Assembly: GCA_026394095.1 (NCBI GenBank)
Contig: JAPKYY010000797.1
Coordinates: 1 to 7,725, forward strand
Source of the DNA: Acidobacteriota bacterium
GTDB lineage: Bacteria > Acidobacteriota > Terriglobia > Bryobacterales > Bryobacteraceae
Reading direction: 5' to 3'
Length of the DNA stretch: 7,725 nucleotides
Under the pieces are notes generated by a model. It worked only from the letters and a program-made list of their open reading frames with translations. It ran no database searches and was not told the origin of the DNA. Positions within the stretch are counted from its first letter, which is position 1, and the number at the start of each line of letters is the position of its first letter. Shown one piece after another: positions 1 through 7,142 of this stretch. A program made the position numbers and the translations under genes.

Positions 1-1659
1 GAAAAACCCATTGCGATCTGCGTACAGCATCAGCTTGCGCATCTGCCCTTGATACTCGGCATCAATCAGCACATTCGGCTCTGTCGCATCCCAGTCATGA
101 GTATCGTGCGGAGTGAACTGGTAGTACCATTTCATCTTTCCGTTTGCAGGATCCAGCGCCAGCACACTGTCGGTAAACAGATTGTCGCCACCGCGATCGC
201 GGTCATCCGAATTCGGCCAGGGATTGCCAGTGGCCCAGAACAACGTATCGGTTGAGGCATCATAAGAGCCCGTAAGCCAGGTTGAGCCCCCGCCCAGTTT
301 GTAGCCCTTGCCTTTCCACGTTTCGATGCCGGGTTCGCCTTCCGCCGGCACTGTCCAGGTACGCCACACCCGTTCACCGGTCCCGGCCTTGTAAGCGGCA
401 ATGAATCCACGAATGCCCCAGTCACCGCCAGCCACTCCGGCAATTACTGTGTCCTTCACTATCAGCGGCGCAATCGTCCCGCCATACTTCTGCGGCTCAT
501 CCCACATCACCGTCTCCCATACCAGCTTGCCGGTCACACGATGGATCGCAATCAGATGCGCATTGTCGGTGACAAAGAAGAGGTTGTCGCCTAAGATAGC
601 CACTCCGCGATTGGTACCTAGCGAGGGATCAGAAACAAGCCCGGGCGTCCTCGGCCGCGAGTATTGCCAGATTTGCTGGCCCGTCGCAGCATTCAACGCA
701 AAGACCTGATTCGGCCCTGTCGCATACATGATTCCATCCACCACCAGCGGCACTGTCTCGAGCCCGAAGTAACGCATGTTCTCGCGAAAGTAAGGCGTAT
801 CCGGCAGGAACTGCGTCCAAAGCGGAATCGAGAACGCCCACTCCAGCTTCAGCTTCTTCACATTCGTTCGATCGATCTGCTTCAGTGGGCTGTAGCGATT
901 CGCACTGAGGTTGCCGTTGTAGGTGAGCCAGTCCCCGGGCTTCGGATTGAGGATGCGGTCAAAATCCACCCCGCCAGACTTCTCGATAACCATCCCTGCC
1001 TTCACTCCATTCAGGCTGCTCAAAAACGCGATCGTATTTTGCAGCTCTGCCTCGCCAGCTTTCACCACCGGCATCAGCGACACCTTCTCTTCAGTTAGCT
1101 CGCGCACATCCTCAAGCAAGACCGGATGCAGCCCACCCTTCAGATCCTGCACCGAGATCTCGTAAGCGGTCCGGTTGCGGGCAAAGCCCCGCAAGCTTCC
1201 GCCCTTCTTCAAATCCAGCTTCACCAGATCATAACCAGGAACAATCCTCACGCCCGGATTCACCAGCGCATCCCGCAACTGATCTACGGTAAGTTCGGTT
1301 GCAACACTGGATAGATCTGGCCCTACGGCCGCCCCACGGCCCGACACCATATGGCAATTCGAACACTGGCCCTTGCCGAAGAAGAACTCGCTACCCGCTT
1401 TGACATCCCCAGGCACTTTGGTCTCTGACGCCGAAGCATTTAGCGAGACAACCAGGCTTACCAGCCCATCCAGTGTCGCCGCTGGCAAGTCAAAACCCGG
1501 CATCCCCGCCGCCGGCACTCCCCGCACAATCACATTGCGCAAGCTCTGTACAGACCTCTTGCGCAACCGCAGATTTCCCGATAGCCCCGGTCCCTGCTGA
1601 GACCCGCGAGCATCTGCCCCGTGACATCCGGAACAGAGCTTGGCATAAGTCTGCCGCAC
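1..1659 (-). CDS. PQQ-dependent dehydrogenase with two N-terminal cytochrome c modules (partial; 3' end beyond window, 5' end defective)
   Basis: Quinohaemoprotein dehydrogenase that should oxidise an alcohol or sugar in the periplasm and pass electrons through haem c; the substrate cannot be told. I translated the minus-strand frame by hand and it is open from the left edge to a stop at 1714-1716. Numbering from GTG 1657-1659: class I cytochrome c with CSGCH at 9-13; a second haem module with CSNCH at 99-103, followed by the GRGAAVGPDLS and SLMP landmarks of the Pirellula/Verrucomicrobium-type haem-binding domain; then a PQQ propeller from about 240, with DWLTYNG, NRGVA, WGIRGF, TGNP (477-480), RGGDN (489-493) and HDTHDWDA (518-525), all typical of the quinoprotein alcohol dehydrogenase family. 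It breaks off after RNGFF. Odd points: no signal peptide is encoded although the haems and PQQ need export, the only usual in-frame start is a GTG nine codons before the first haem Cys, and the vicinal Cys pair of classical methanol dehydrogenases is absent. Family call firm; start and functionality doubtful. Confidence 0.9.
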   Translation of the reverse strand, partial: MRQTYAKLCSGCHGADARGSQQGPGLSGNLRLRKRSVQSLRNVIVRGVPAAGMPGFDLPAATLDGLVSLVVSLNASASETKVPGDVKAGSEFFFGKGQCSNCHMVSGRGAAVGPDLSSVATELTVDQLRDALVNPGVRIVPGYDLVKLDLKKGGSLRGFARNRTAYEISVQDLKGGLHPVLLEDVRELTEEKVSLMPVVKAGEAELQNTIAFLSSLNGVKAGMVIEKSGGVDFDRILNPKPGDWLTYNGNLSANRYSPLKQIDRTNVKKLKLEWAFSIPLWTQFLPDTPYFRENMRYFGLETVPLVVDGIMYATGPNQVFALNAATGQQIWQYSRPRTPGLVSDPSLGTNRGVAILGDNLFFVTDNAHLIAIHRVTGKLVWETVMWDEPQKYGGTIAPLIVKDTVIAGVAGGDWGIRGFIAAYKAGTGERVWRTWTVPAEGEPGIETWKGKGYKLGGGSTWLTGSYDASTDTLFWATGNPWPNSDDRDRGGDNLFTDSVLALDPANGKMKWYYQFTPHDTHDWDATEPNVLIDAEYQGQMRKLMLYADRNGFF

Positions 1660-1724
1660 AGGGACAAGACCACCCGAATCTACCTTGACACTTGATGCTC
1701 GCGCAGGAATGTCTCAATTTCGAT

Positions 1725-1738
1725 ACACTGCTAAGTGT
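1725..1738. promoter_or_regulatory. Palindrome at the toxin start, candidate toxin-antitoxin operator
   Basis: A 5-base inverted repeat, ACACT then GCTA then AGTGT, spans the base before and the first bases of the chosen toxin start codon. It also overlaps TACACT (1724-1729), which resembles a -10 box of the TAnnnT type lying seven bases before the GTG. Helix-turn-helix antitoxins of HigA type usually repress their own operon by binding such palindromes, so this is the natural operator candidate. A further ACACT lies at 1688-1692 within TTGACACTT. Short arms make chance occurrence quite possible, and no -35 box at the right distance is convincing. Confidence 0.3.
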
Positions 1739-2066
1739 GAAACCCGTGGTCTTTCACCCAAGAGCCCGCGATGTCATTCGGGAATTCCCGGTTGAAATCC
1801 GTGACCGCCTGGGTAAAGCGCTCTATTTATTGCAGGTGGGCGAGGCGATTGCTATGCCACTATCAAGGCCGATGCCCTCAGTTGCACCCGGCGTCTCTGA
1901 ACTGCGGCTCCGTAGTGGTGACGGCCAGTTTCGAACCTTTTGTTTAGCCGCAAGTGACGAAGGCATCCTGGTGCTTCACGCCTTTGTAAAGAAAACACAA
2001 CAAACTCCGCCCTCTGAAATTCAAATAGCAAGAAAGCGGCTTAAGGAGATGCAGGATGAAGACTAA
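1737..2066 (+). CDS. HigB/RelE-like toxin (phage Gp49-like family), type II toxin-antitoxin
   Basis: Predicted ribosome-dependent mRNA endonuclease toxin of the RelE/HigB superfamily, Gp49-like branch, neutralised by the product of the next gene. The protein is 109 residues, the usual size. Family landmarks: FHPRARDVIREFP near the N-terminus (6-18), MPLSRPMPSV at 40-49, VSELRLR at 53-59 and the C-terminal FVKKTQQTPPSEI block (83-95) followed by a basic helix. I chose GTG 1737 because family members start at this MKPVVFHP-like point. ATG 1695 or TTG 1692 would add 14 or 15 residues with no family resemblance and would intrude on the divergent dehydrogenase frame. No Shine-Dalgarno sequence precedes the GTG. 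The toxin-first order and 11-base overlap with the antitoxin gene are HigBA-like. Codon use is more AT-tolerant than in the neighbours, consistent with acquisition. Confidence 0.88.
   Translation: MKPVVFHPRARDVIREFPVEIRDRLGKALYLLQVGEAIAMPLSRPMPSVAPGVSELRLRSGDGQFRTFCLAASDEGILVLHAFVKKTQQTPPSEIQIARKRLKEMQDED
2043..2048 (+). promoter_or_regulatory. Ribosome binding site of the antitoxin gene
   Basis: AAGGAG lies seven bases before ATG 2056 and inside the toxin coding sequence. It is the clearest plus-strand ribosome site in the window and fixes the antitoxin start. It would let the antitoxin be translated well relative to the toxin, which has no visible site, in keeping with the need for antitoxin excess. 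Confidence 0.75.
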
Positions 2067-2361
2067 ACTGACAATCGCCAAAACACCCGAAGATTTGGCC
2101 AAAACCCTCGGCCTCAGCGGCCTCGAAGCGCAAGAATGGAAAGTACAACATACCCTCCTTAAGCGGCTCAGGCAGATCGTTCTTAGCCAGGGACTAACCC
2201 ATGCTGAAGTCGCCAAACGGGGCGCCTCCTCGCGAACCAGAGTTACCTCAATCCTCAATGGCAATCTCGACAACGTCTCAAGCGACCTTCTGATTCGGCT
2301 CCTGGCTGCTCTGGGTTACCGCGTGAAAGTTTCCGTCTCACGCCTCGACTCTGCGGCCTAA
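2056..2361 (+). CDS. XRE-family HigA-like antitoxin
   Basis: Predicted antitoxin that binds the upstream toxin and represses the operon. The 101-residue protein has an N-terminal part with LGLSGLEAQEW (18-28), then a helix-turn-helix domain. In that domain LLKRLRQIV and GLTHAEVAKRGASSRTRVTSILNG (34-69) form the helices, and LDNVSSDLLIRLLAALGYRV (71-90) is the closing helix and strand, as in the HTH_37 type of XRE antitoxin that pairs with Gp49-like toxins. Start ATG 2056 is supported by AAGGAG at 2043-2048 and overlaps the last 11 bases of the toxin gene, indicating translational coupling. The C-terminus looks complete for the family. The stop codon coincides almost exactly with the point where the opposing thioredoxin gene ceases to look like thioredoxin, so the final few residues may come from the junction. 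Confidence 0.88.
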   Translation: MKTKLTIAKTPEDLAKTLGLSGLEAQEWKVQHTLLKRLRQIVLSQGLTHAEVAKRGASSRTRVTSILNGNLDNVSSDLLIRLLAALGYRVKVSVSRLDSAA

Positions 2362-2686
2362 CTCGGGCCTTCAAGCCAGCCGCGCATGCATCCGTATCCA
2401 CTTTGAGCACTATCGCCTTGCCAGCCATCTCGCGAGCCAACTCCTTCACCTCTGGGGCCGCCATCTTGCAAGGCCCACACCACTCGGCCCAAAAGTCCAC
2501 CAATACTGGCACCTTCGCCGCACCCACAATCGCGTCAAATCCAGCCTCATCTACATCCAGCGGAAAGCCCAGAGGCGCAAGAACCGCCTTACAAACCCCA
2601 CACTTCCCCGTACTCGCCAGATACCGCGCTGGAATCCGGTTCTGCGTTCCACACGCAGCACAAGTCAGTAGTCTCGAATAAGCCAT
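2255..2686 (-). CDS. trxC: C-terminally truncated TrxC-type thioredoxin, tail antisense to the antitoxin
   Basis: Thioredoxin 2 type thiol-disulfide oxidoreductase, probably inactive. From ATG 2684-2686: zinc ribbon with CxxC pairs at Cys 9/12 and 29/32, then a thioredoxin fold with VPVLVDFWAEWCGPCKMAAPEV at 59-80 (active-site WCGPC at 69-73) and KAIVLKVDTDA at 90-100. Resemblance ends near Val 109 (about 2360), just where family members enter the cis-proline loop. The remaining 34 codons, to the stop at 2255-2257, are read from the antisense strand of the antitoxin gene and form a basic tail unlike thioredoxin. The two last strands, the cis-Pro and the final helix are therefore missing. The 5' end is normal: GGAGG at 2692-2696, five bases from the ATG. 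Identity firm; truncation strongly supported by the sequence; loss of activity inferred. It could equally be labelled a pseudogene. Confidence 0.85.
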   Translation of the reverse strand: MAYSRLLTCAACGTQNRIPARYLASTGKCGVCKAVLAPLGFPLDVDEAGFDAIVGAAKVPVLVDFWAEWCGPCKMAAPEVKELAREMAGKAIVLKVDTDACAAGLKARVRPQSRGVRRKLSRGNPEQPGAESEGRLRRCRDCH

Positions 2687-2691
2687 AGACA

Positions 2692-2696
2692 CCTCC
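2692..2696 (-). promoter_or_regulatory. Shine-Dalgarno of the truncated trxC
   Basis: On the minus strand GGAGG stands five bases before the ATG at 2684-2686. It selects this start over longer in-frame alternatives further upstream, which would add residues unlike thioredoxin and run into the divergent propeller gene. Confidence 0.75.
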
Positions 2697-2703
2697 AGGC
2701 ACC

Positions 2704-2731
2704 AGCATATAGCGATAAACTCAACACTCAA
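2704..2731 (-). promoter_or_regulatory. Weak candidate sigma70-type promoter for trxC
   Basis: On the minus strand, TTGAGT (2726-2731) and TATGCT (2704-2709) are separated by 16 bases, each matching four of six consensus positions. Transcription would begin around 2697, just before the ribosome site. The 44-base gap between the two divergent starts must hold control elements for both genes, but no convincing plus-strand promoter for the propeller gene could be picked out. Confidence 0.22.
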
Positions 2732-4143
2732 TGTCCTTCTTCTTAGCCGCCCCACTCCTGCTACTCGTCCAGAACTGGCCCCAGGCCGGCGGCCCTGCTG
2801 GCACCTGGCAACTTACCGGCAACGAAGCACCCATCCAATGGTCTGTCGCCCGCAATCAAAACATCGCCTGGCGCATCCCCCTCCCCAACACCGGCCAAAG
2901 CGGCATCGCCATCTGGGGCAACCGTCTCTTCCTCACCACCTTCGCACCTGGCGAAAAGGGCTTCAGCAGCCGCATCACCGGCATGGCTATCGACAAACAG
3001 ACCGGCAAAACTCTCTGGACCGTAACCCTCAACGGCACAGAAAAAAGCCCCATGAATTACGCTTACTCAGACTCCACCACGCCCACCCCCGCCACCGACG
3101 GCAAGCACGTCTGGTTTACCAACGCGAGCGGCGAAATGGGCTGCTGGGATATGGATGGCCACGAAGTCTGGCGCCGCACCTTCAAGCCCTGGGGCCAACC
3201 CTTCCCCTTCAACAAACAGTTCGAACCCATCATCGCCGGAGACTATATCTACAACGTAGAACCAGTCGACAAGCCCGGCTGGAACTACCTCCGCGCCATT
3301 GACAAACTCACTGGCAAAGTAGTCTGGACCAACCCCGACGGCACCACCACTTACAACACACCTCGCCTGGGTAAAACCAAAGACGGCAGCCTCGCCATTC
3401 TGCACGGCCGCGGCGGCTGGCACGATGTCCCGGAAGCCCCCGTCGGCCTCAGCCTCACCGATGCCAAATCCGGCAAGAGCCTCTGGCAATTTGTCGCTGG
3501 CGACGGCATAGAACAGGCCCCCACCTGGCAGGCCCTCTACGTCATGCACTGGGACCCTGAATTCGCCTATTGGTTCCGCCTCAACCCTGAAGAATCACAC
3601 CTCGTCTTCGATACCAAAACCGGTAAGCTGCTCCGCACCCAGTCGCTGATCACCAACGTCGATTATCGCCGCTGGAATAAAACAGAATCCCGCTACGACG
3701 TTTTGACCAACGTCAACCTCCGCGAGGTGAAAGACTCGCTCCCTCTACCCGATGGCGAAGTCCTGCGAGTGCAGCCGGCCTGGCACGCCAACATCGTGGT
3801 AGATGGCTTCCACTACTTCCTGGTCAGCACCAACCACCGCCGCAATCGCAAACCACCGAAAGGTAGAGCCGGTCCGGCCTACTCGATCGGTCGAGTCAAC
3901 ACGACAACAGGCAAGGTCGAATACCTGGAGCTACCGGTAGCCATCGACGACGCAGGCAAGCGCATCTACGGAGTCCCACTCCGAACAGCGAAGGTCCTCG
4001 ATGAAAAGGCAATTCTGAGTGTCAACGACCTCGGCCCCTTGGGCAAAACGTGGAGCCAGAACACAGTCTCCTTCGACGGCAAACATCTCTTCCACCGCAC
4101 CGCCAAAGAACTCATCGCCATCGGCCACAAATTTGAAAAATGA
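2731..4143 (+). CDS. Secreted PQQ-like beta-propeller protein
   Basis: Propeller protein of the PQQ-like (BamB/quinoprotein-like) superfamily, 470 residues, probably periplasmic or surface-located; no substrate can be named. A hydrophobic stretch at 2-13 is a short signal peptide candidate without any basic residue before it; the mature protein would begin near NWPQAGG (15-21), a common opening in such Acidobacteria and Planctomycete proteins. Blade signatures of the form AIDxxTGKxxW recur at 86-96, 189-199, 244-252, 293-301 and 388-396. Cys is nearly absent and there is no CxxCH, so it carries no haem c of its own. The start is the first possible ATG: an in-frame TAA lies at 2716-2718. No Shine-Dalgarno sequence is visible. 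It shares TGA/ATG overlap or a 26-base gap with the following cytochrome gene, implying one operon. Whether it binds PQQ is unknown; many relatives are only structural propellers. Confidence 0.85.
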   Translation: MSFFLAAPLLLLVQNWPQAGGPAGTWQLTGNEAPIQWSVARNQNIAWRIPLPNTGQSGIAIWGNRLFLTTFAPGEKGFSSRITGMAIDKQTGKTLWTVTLNGTEKSPMNYAYSDSTTPTPATDGKHVWFTNASGEMGCWDMDGHEVWRRTFKPWGQPFPFNKQFEPIIAGDYIYNVEPVDKPGWNYLRAIDKLTGKVVWTNPDGTTTYNTPRLGKTKDGSLAILHGRGGWHDVPEAPVGLSLTDAKSGKSLWQFVAGDGIEQAPTWQALYVMHWDPEFAYWFRLNPEESHLVFDTKTGKLLRTQSLITNVDYRRWNKTESRYDVLTNVNLREVKDSLPLPDGEVLRVQPAWHANIVVDGFHYFLVSTNHRRNRKPPKGRAGPAYSIGRVNTTTGKVEYLELPVAIDDAGKRIYGVPLRTAKVLDEKAILSVNDLGPLGKTWSQNTVSFDGKHLFHRTAKELIAIGHKFEK

Positions 4144-4169
4144 TAATATTGTCCCAACCACCGACGATC

Positions 4170-7142
4170 ATGAAGCTTTTTCAACCGAGTCGCTCTCTTC
4201 CCCTATATGCAGCCCTGACGCTGGCAGCCTTTGCTGGTGCAACGCATTACCTTACCGCCCAATCCACGCCGCCCGCAGCCGACGCAACAACTTTTGCTAC
4301 TGACGTCAAACCCTTTCTCACCAACCACTGCGTCAAGTGCCATAACACCGACAATCCCACCGCCGGCGTACGCGTAGATCACCTGGACGCATCCCTCGAC
4401 GAGCGCCACATCCGCCTCTGGGAAGGCATTCGCCATCGCGTTGAAAACGGCACCATGCCCCCTAAAGGCTTGCCCAAGCCCAAGGATGAAGAACGCCAAA
4501 AAGCGGCAGCCTGGATCGGACAGGGCCTTGAGATTGCCCGCCTGCGGCCTGCACCCAAGAACGGCATCGCCCGCCGCCTCACCGTTTCTCAATACCGCAA
4601 TACACTGCGCGACCTGCTATCGCTTGAAGACGAAGTCGCAGACATCCTTCCGCCAGACGCAATCTCGGCCGACGGTTTTGTCAACAACAACGACACCCTT
4701 CAGCTCTCACCACTCCTTCTCGAAGCCTATTTTGAAATCGCCAACAAGGCTCTCTCCCGAGCCATCGTCGATCCCCAGCAGAAACCCGTTGTTCAGAACT
4801 TCCGTATGGACTTCGGCACCGGCATCAACAAGAACCCCATCAAGGAAAAGCTCGTTCTCGGTGCCGGCAGTGCACTCCTCGACCCCTCCGAATTCACTGT
4901 CACAGAATTGACTCCGGCCAAACCTTTCGCCTTCACTCCCTTCCGTATGCGTACCAAGTACCGCTTCATCGAGGGCTACCAGGGCAACGATACCGTCCGT
5001 GGCTGGCGTGATTTCGATAGCATCTATCACGCTGTATTTGCCGACATGCGCGGCTCTGGTGGTTACCCCAAAGGCAAGGCGCATTCGGTCGTCCCTGAAG
5101 GCCTGCTGCTTCGCCCCGCTATCCCCAACGACGAAATCTTCGAGGGCGACGGCACCTATGGGCCGAAAGCGAATTTCAAGATTCCGATTCGCGAAATCCC
5201 GGACAACGGCCGCTTCCGCGTTACGGTCACGGCCGCAAAATACAACGACGGTTTGATGCTGGATAAAGACACTCCGGCCGCACCAGCATCCACCCCCGGC
5301 GCCATCAGCGTCCCCGAGCCCACAGAAACCAAGACCATCCAGATCCCCAAACCCGGCGTCTACCAGGTCGACATCTACCGTGCCCAGGGCCAGGTCGAAC
5401 GTCCCCCCACAGACAGCTCCAAAATTACTCAATCCCGTATCGGCGTCTACGCCTTTGATGAGCCCAACCCGCAGATCAAACTGAACGGCAAAGCCGCCCT
5501 CGCAGACTCTCCCTTTGGCAAAGCCCTTTCACTCAACGGTGGAGACGACTTCGCGACAGTCCCGCGCAGCGCCGAGAATAATCTCCACATCACCAGCTTC
5601 ACGATATCTCTCTGGATCAACCCCAGCGCAGTCACCAAGTCCGGTATTCTCGCCGCTGGCGCTCTAGAGTACACACCCGGCTGGGTGCTCGACATCCCAG
5701 ACAACCGCGGCTCACTCCGCTTTGCAACCACCGGCCCCGATGGCACACCCAACGGCACCATCACTACCCCTCCCGGCGTTCTGCGTCCCAACACCTGGCA
5801 ACACATCACCATCAGTGCCCCGCGGCTCAACCAGTCCCGCATCTACGTCAACGGCTATCAGGTCGCTGAAGGCAACATCAGCCCTGCCCCGCTCGACAAC
5901 CCCAATGTCGAACTCCACTTCGGCCGCGTCCCCAAGCAGCCACAATCGTTCAAAGGTTTGATCGACGACGTCCGCATCTATACGCGCGTTCTCGCCATGC
6001 CTGAAATTCAGGCCCTCATCGAACCGGGCCGCAAGTATGCCCTGCCTCCTCCTGAGCGCATTCAGGACATCACGGTGTCCCTCGGGGATCGTCAGTTCAG
6101 CGGAACTCTCCAGGCTGGCTTCCTGCATGTTCGCCTGCCCGCCGGGCCGCTTGCTGTCAAGGCCAAGCCCGCTGGTGTCGCCGCTCTCGATCGCCTGGTT
6201 CTCACCCCGGTCACAGACGCCGCTGCTCTACAGCGCCTCGCCACACTCGAGAAGCGCGTTCCTCGCCTCGGCGTCCACCTTGGCTTCCGTCGCGATTGCG
6301 GCAGTTCCCTTTACCCTGTCGGCAAGCCCAGTCTCGTTCCAGGTACCAACCTCGCGCGCTTCACTTTTGAGGGTGTCCTCAACAACTACCCCCAACCCAA
6401 CGTCGAAAAAGACAACGTCAACTATCTTGCTGGCGTAAAGGAATTCGGCATCCGTAGCGAGTATACCGACGGCCGTGACATGCCCCGGCTCCTCATCCGC
6501 ACTGTCGAATTCGAAGGGCCATTCTACGAATCATGGCCTCCGCCCGCCCACCGCAATCTCTTCCCGGCTCGCCCCGCCGGCATCGACGACAAAACCTACG
6601 CGACCCAGGTCATTCGCAGTTTTGCAGCTCGCGCCTGGCGCCGTCCTGTCGCCCCGGCAGAGGTCAATCGCCTCACCGGCGTTTACGCCAAAGCGGCCGC
6701 AGGCGGCGCATCCTTCACCGATGCCGTCAAGGACGCCCTGATCGTCACTCTCACCTCGCCTCAGTTCCTCTTCCTCGTAGAACAGAGCGCCACCCCCAAA
6801 CCCGAGCCGCTCAGCCCTCATGAGCTTGCCTCGAAGCTCTCTTACTTCCTCACCAACTCGCCGCCAGATCGCACAACCCTGGCGCTTGCCGCCTCTGGCA
6901 CGCTGCACAAAAACATCAATGCTGAAATTGATCGCCTCGTGGCCAGCCCGCGCTTCTCGCGCTTCACCAATGAGTTCGTCCAGCAGTGGCTCGCCCTCGA
7001 CAAGTTCGCAGTGCTTGAGCCCGACAAGAAGCGCTTCCCCAACCTCACTCGCGACGTCCGCGCTGAGCTCAAGAAAGAGCCCATCCAGTTTGTGGAGCAC
7101 CTCTTCCGCAACAATCTCCCGGCCGCCCAGCTCATCCAATAA
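4170..7142 (+). CDS. PSCyt/PSD (DUF1587-DUF1592) cytochrome protein with LamG-like insert, truncated by a frameshift
   Basis: Large exported c-type cytochrome protein of the Planctomycete-type DUF1587/1595/1592/1588/1585 family; biochemical role unknown in general. From ATG 4170: signal peptide 1-31 (MKLFQPSR, then a hydrophobic core, cleavage near TAQ); PSCyt1-like haem module with CVKCH at 54-58; PSD3 at about 133-200 ([16 protein letters not shown]); an uncharacterised beta-rich region; a LamG/concanavalin-like domain at about 423-617 ([43 protein letters not shown]); PSD5 near 816-870 ([10 protein letters not shown]); PSD4 from about 880 ([14 protein letters not shown]). The frame ends at a TAA inside the PSD4-PSCyt3 link, and the remaining domains follow in another frame. 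The alternative start ATG 4140 overlaps the upstream stop as ATGA but gives a long n-region; neither start has a clear ribosome site. Domain identity firm, start moderate. Confidence 0.85.
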   Translation: MKLFQPSRSLPLYAALTLAAFAGATHYLTAQSTPPAADATTFATDVKPFLTNHCVKCHNTDNPTAGVRVDHLDASLDERHIRLWEGIRHRVENGTMPPKGLPKPKDEERQKAAAWIGQGLEIARLRPAPKNGIARRLTVSQYRNTLRDLLSLEDEVADILPPDAISADGFVNNNDTLQLSPLLLEAYFEIANKALSRAIVDPQQKPVVQNFRMDFGTGINKNPIKEKLVLGAGSALLDPSEFTVTELTPAKPFAFTPFRMRTKYRFIEGYQGNDTVRGWRDFDSIYHAVFADMRGSGGYPKGKAHSVVPEGLLLRPAIPNDEIFEGDGTYGPKANFKIPIREIPDNGRFRVTVTAAKYNDGLMLDKDTPAAPASTPGAISVPEPTETKTIQIPKPGVYQVDIYRAQGQVERPPTDSSKITQSRIGVYAFDEPNPQIKLNGKAALADSPFGKALSLNGGDDFATVPRSAENNLHITSFTISLWINPSAVTKSGILAAGALEYTPGWVLDIPDNRGSLRFATTGPDGTPNGTITTPPGVLRPNTWQHITISAPRLNQSRIYVNGYQVAEGNISPAPLDNPNVELHFGRVPKQPQSFKGLIDDVRIYTRVLAMPEIQALIEPGRKYALPPPERIQDITVSLGDRQFSGTLQAGFLHVRLPAGPLAVKAKPAGVAALDRLVLTPVTDAAALQRLATLEKRVPRLGVHLGFRRDCGSSLYPVGKPSLVPGTNLARFTFEGVLNNYPQPNVEKDNVNYLAGVKEFGIRSEYTDGRDMPRLLIRTVEFEGPFYESWPPPAHRNLFPARPAGIDDKTYATQVIRSFAARAWRRPVAPAEVNRLTGVYAKAAAGGASFTDAVKDALIVTLTSPQFLFLVEQSATPKPEPLSPHELASKLSYFLTNSPPDRTTLALAASGTLHKNINAEIDRLVASPRFSRFTNEFVQQWLALDKFAVLEPDKKRFPNLTRDVRAELKKEPIQFVEHLFRNNLPAAQLIQ

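Noticed and set aside
49..1314. Several short plus-strand frames over the left part of the window
   Set aside because: The minus-strand frame encodes an unbroken dehydrogenase with many conserved motifs; the plus frames are its shadows.
1490..1717. Short minus-strand frame overlapping the dehydrogenase 5' end, tested as a source of the missing signal peptide
   Set aside because: Its N-terminus is Cys-rich and polar, not a leader, and it is out of frame with the haem motif.
1692..1736. Earlier toxin starts TTG 1692 or ATG 1695
   Set aside because: The extra residues do not resemble the family N-terminus and no ribosome site precedes them; GTG 1737 matches the family start.
2362..2380. Possible terminator after the antitoxin (GGGCCTTCAAGCC)
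   Set aside because: Only three or four stem pairs and no T run on either strand.
4707..5432. Minus-strand open frame of 241 codons opposite the middle of the cytochrome gene
   Set aside because: Low-complexity Gly, Val and Asp-rich translation with no family resemblance; the plus-strand frame is continuous and conserved.
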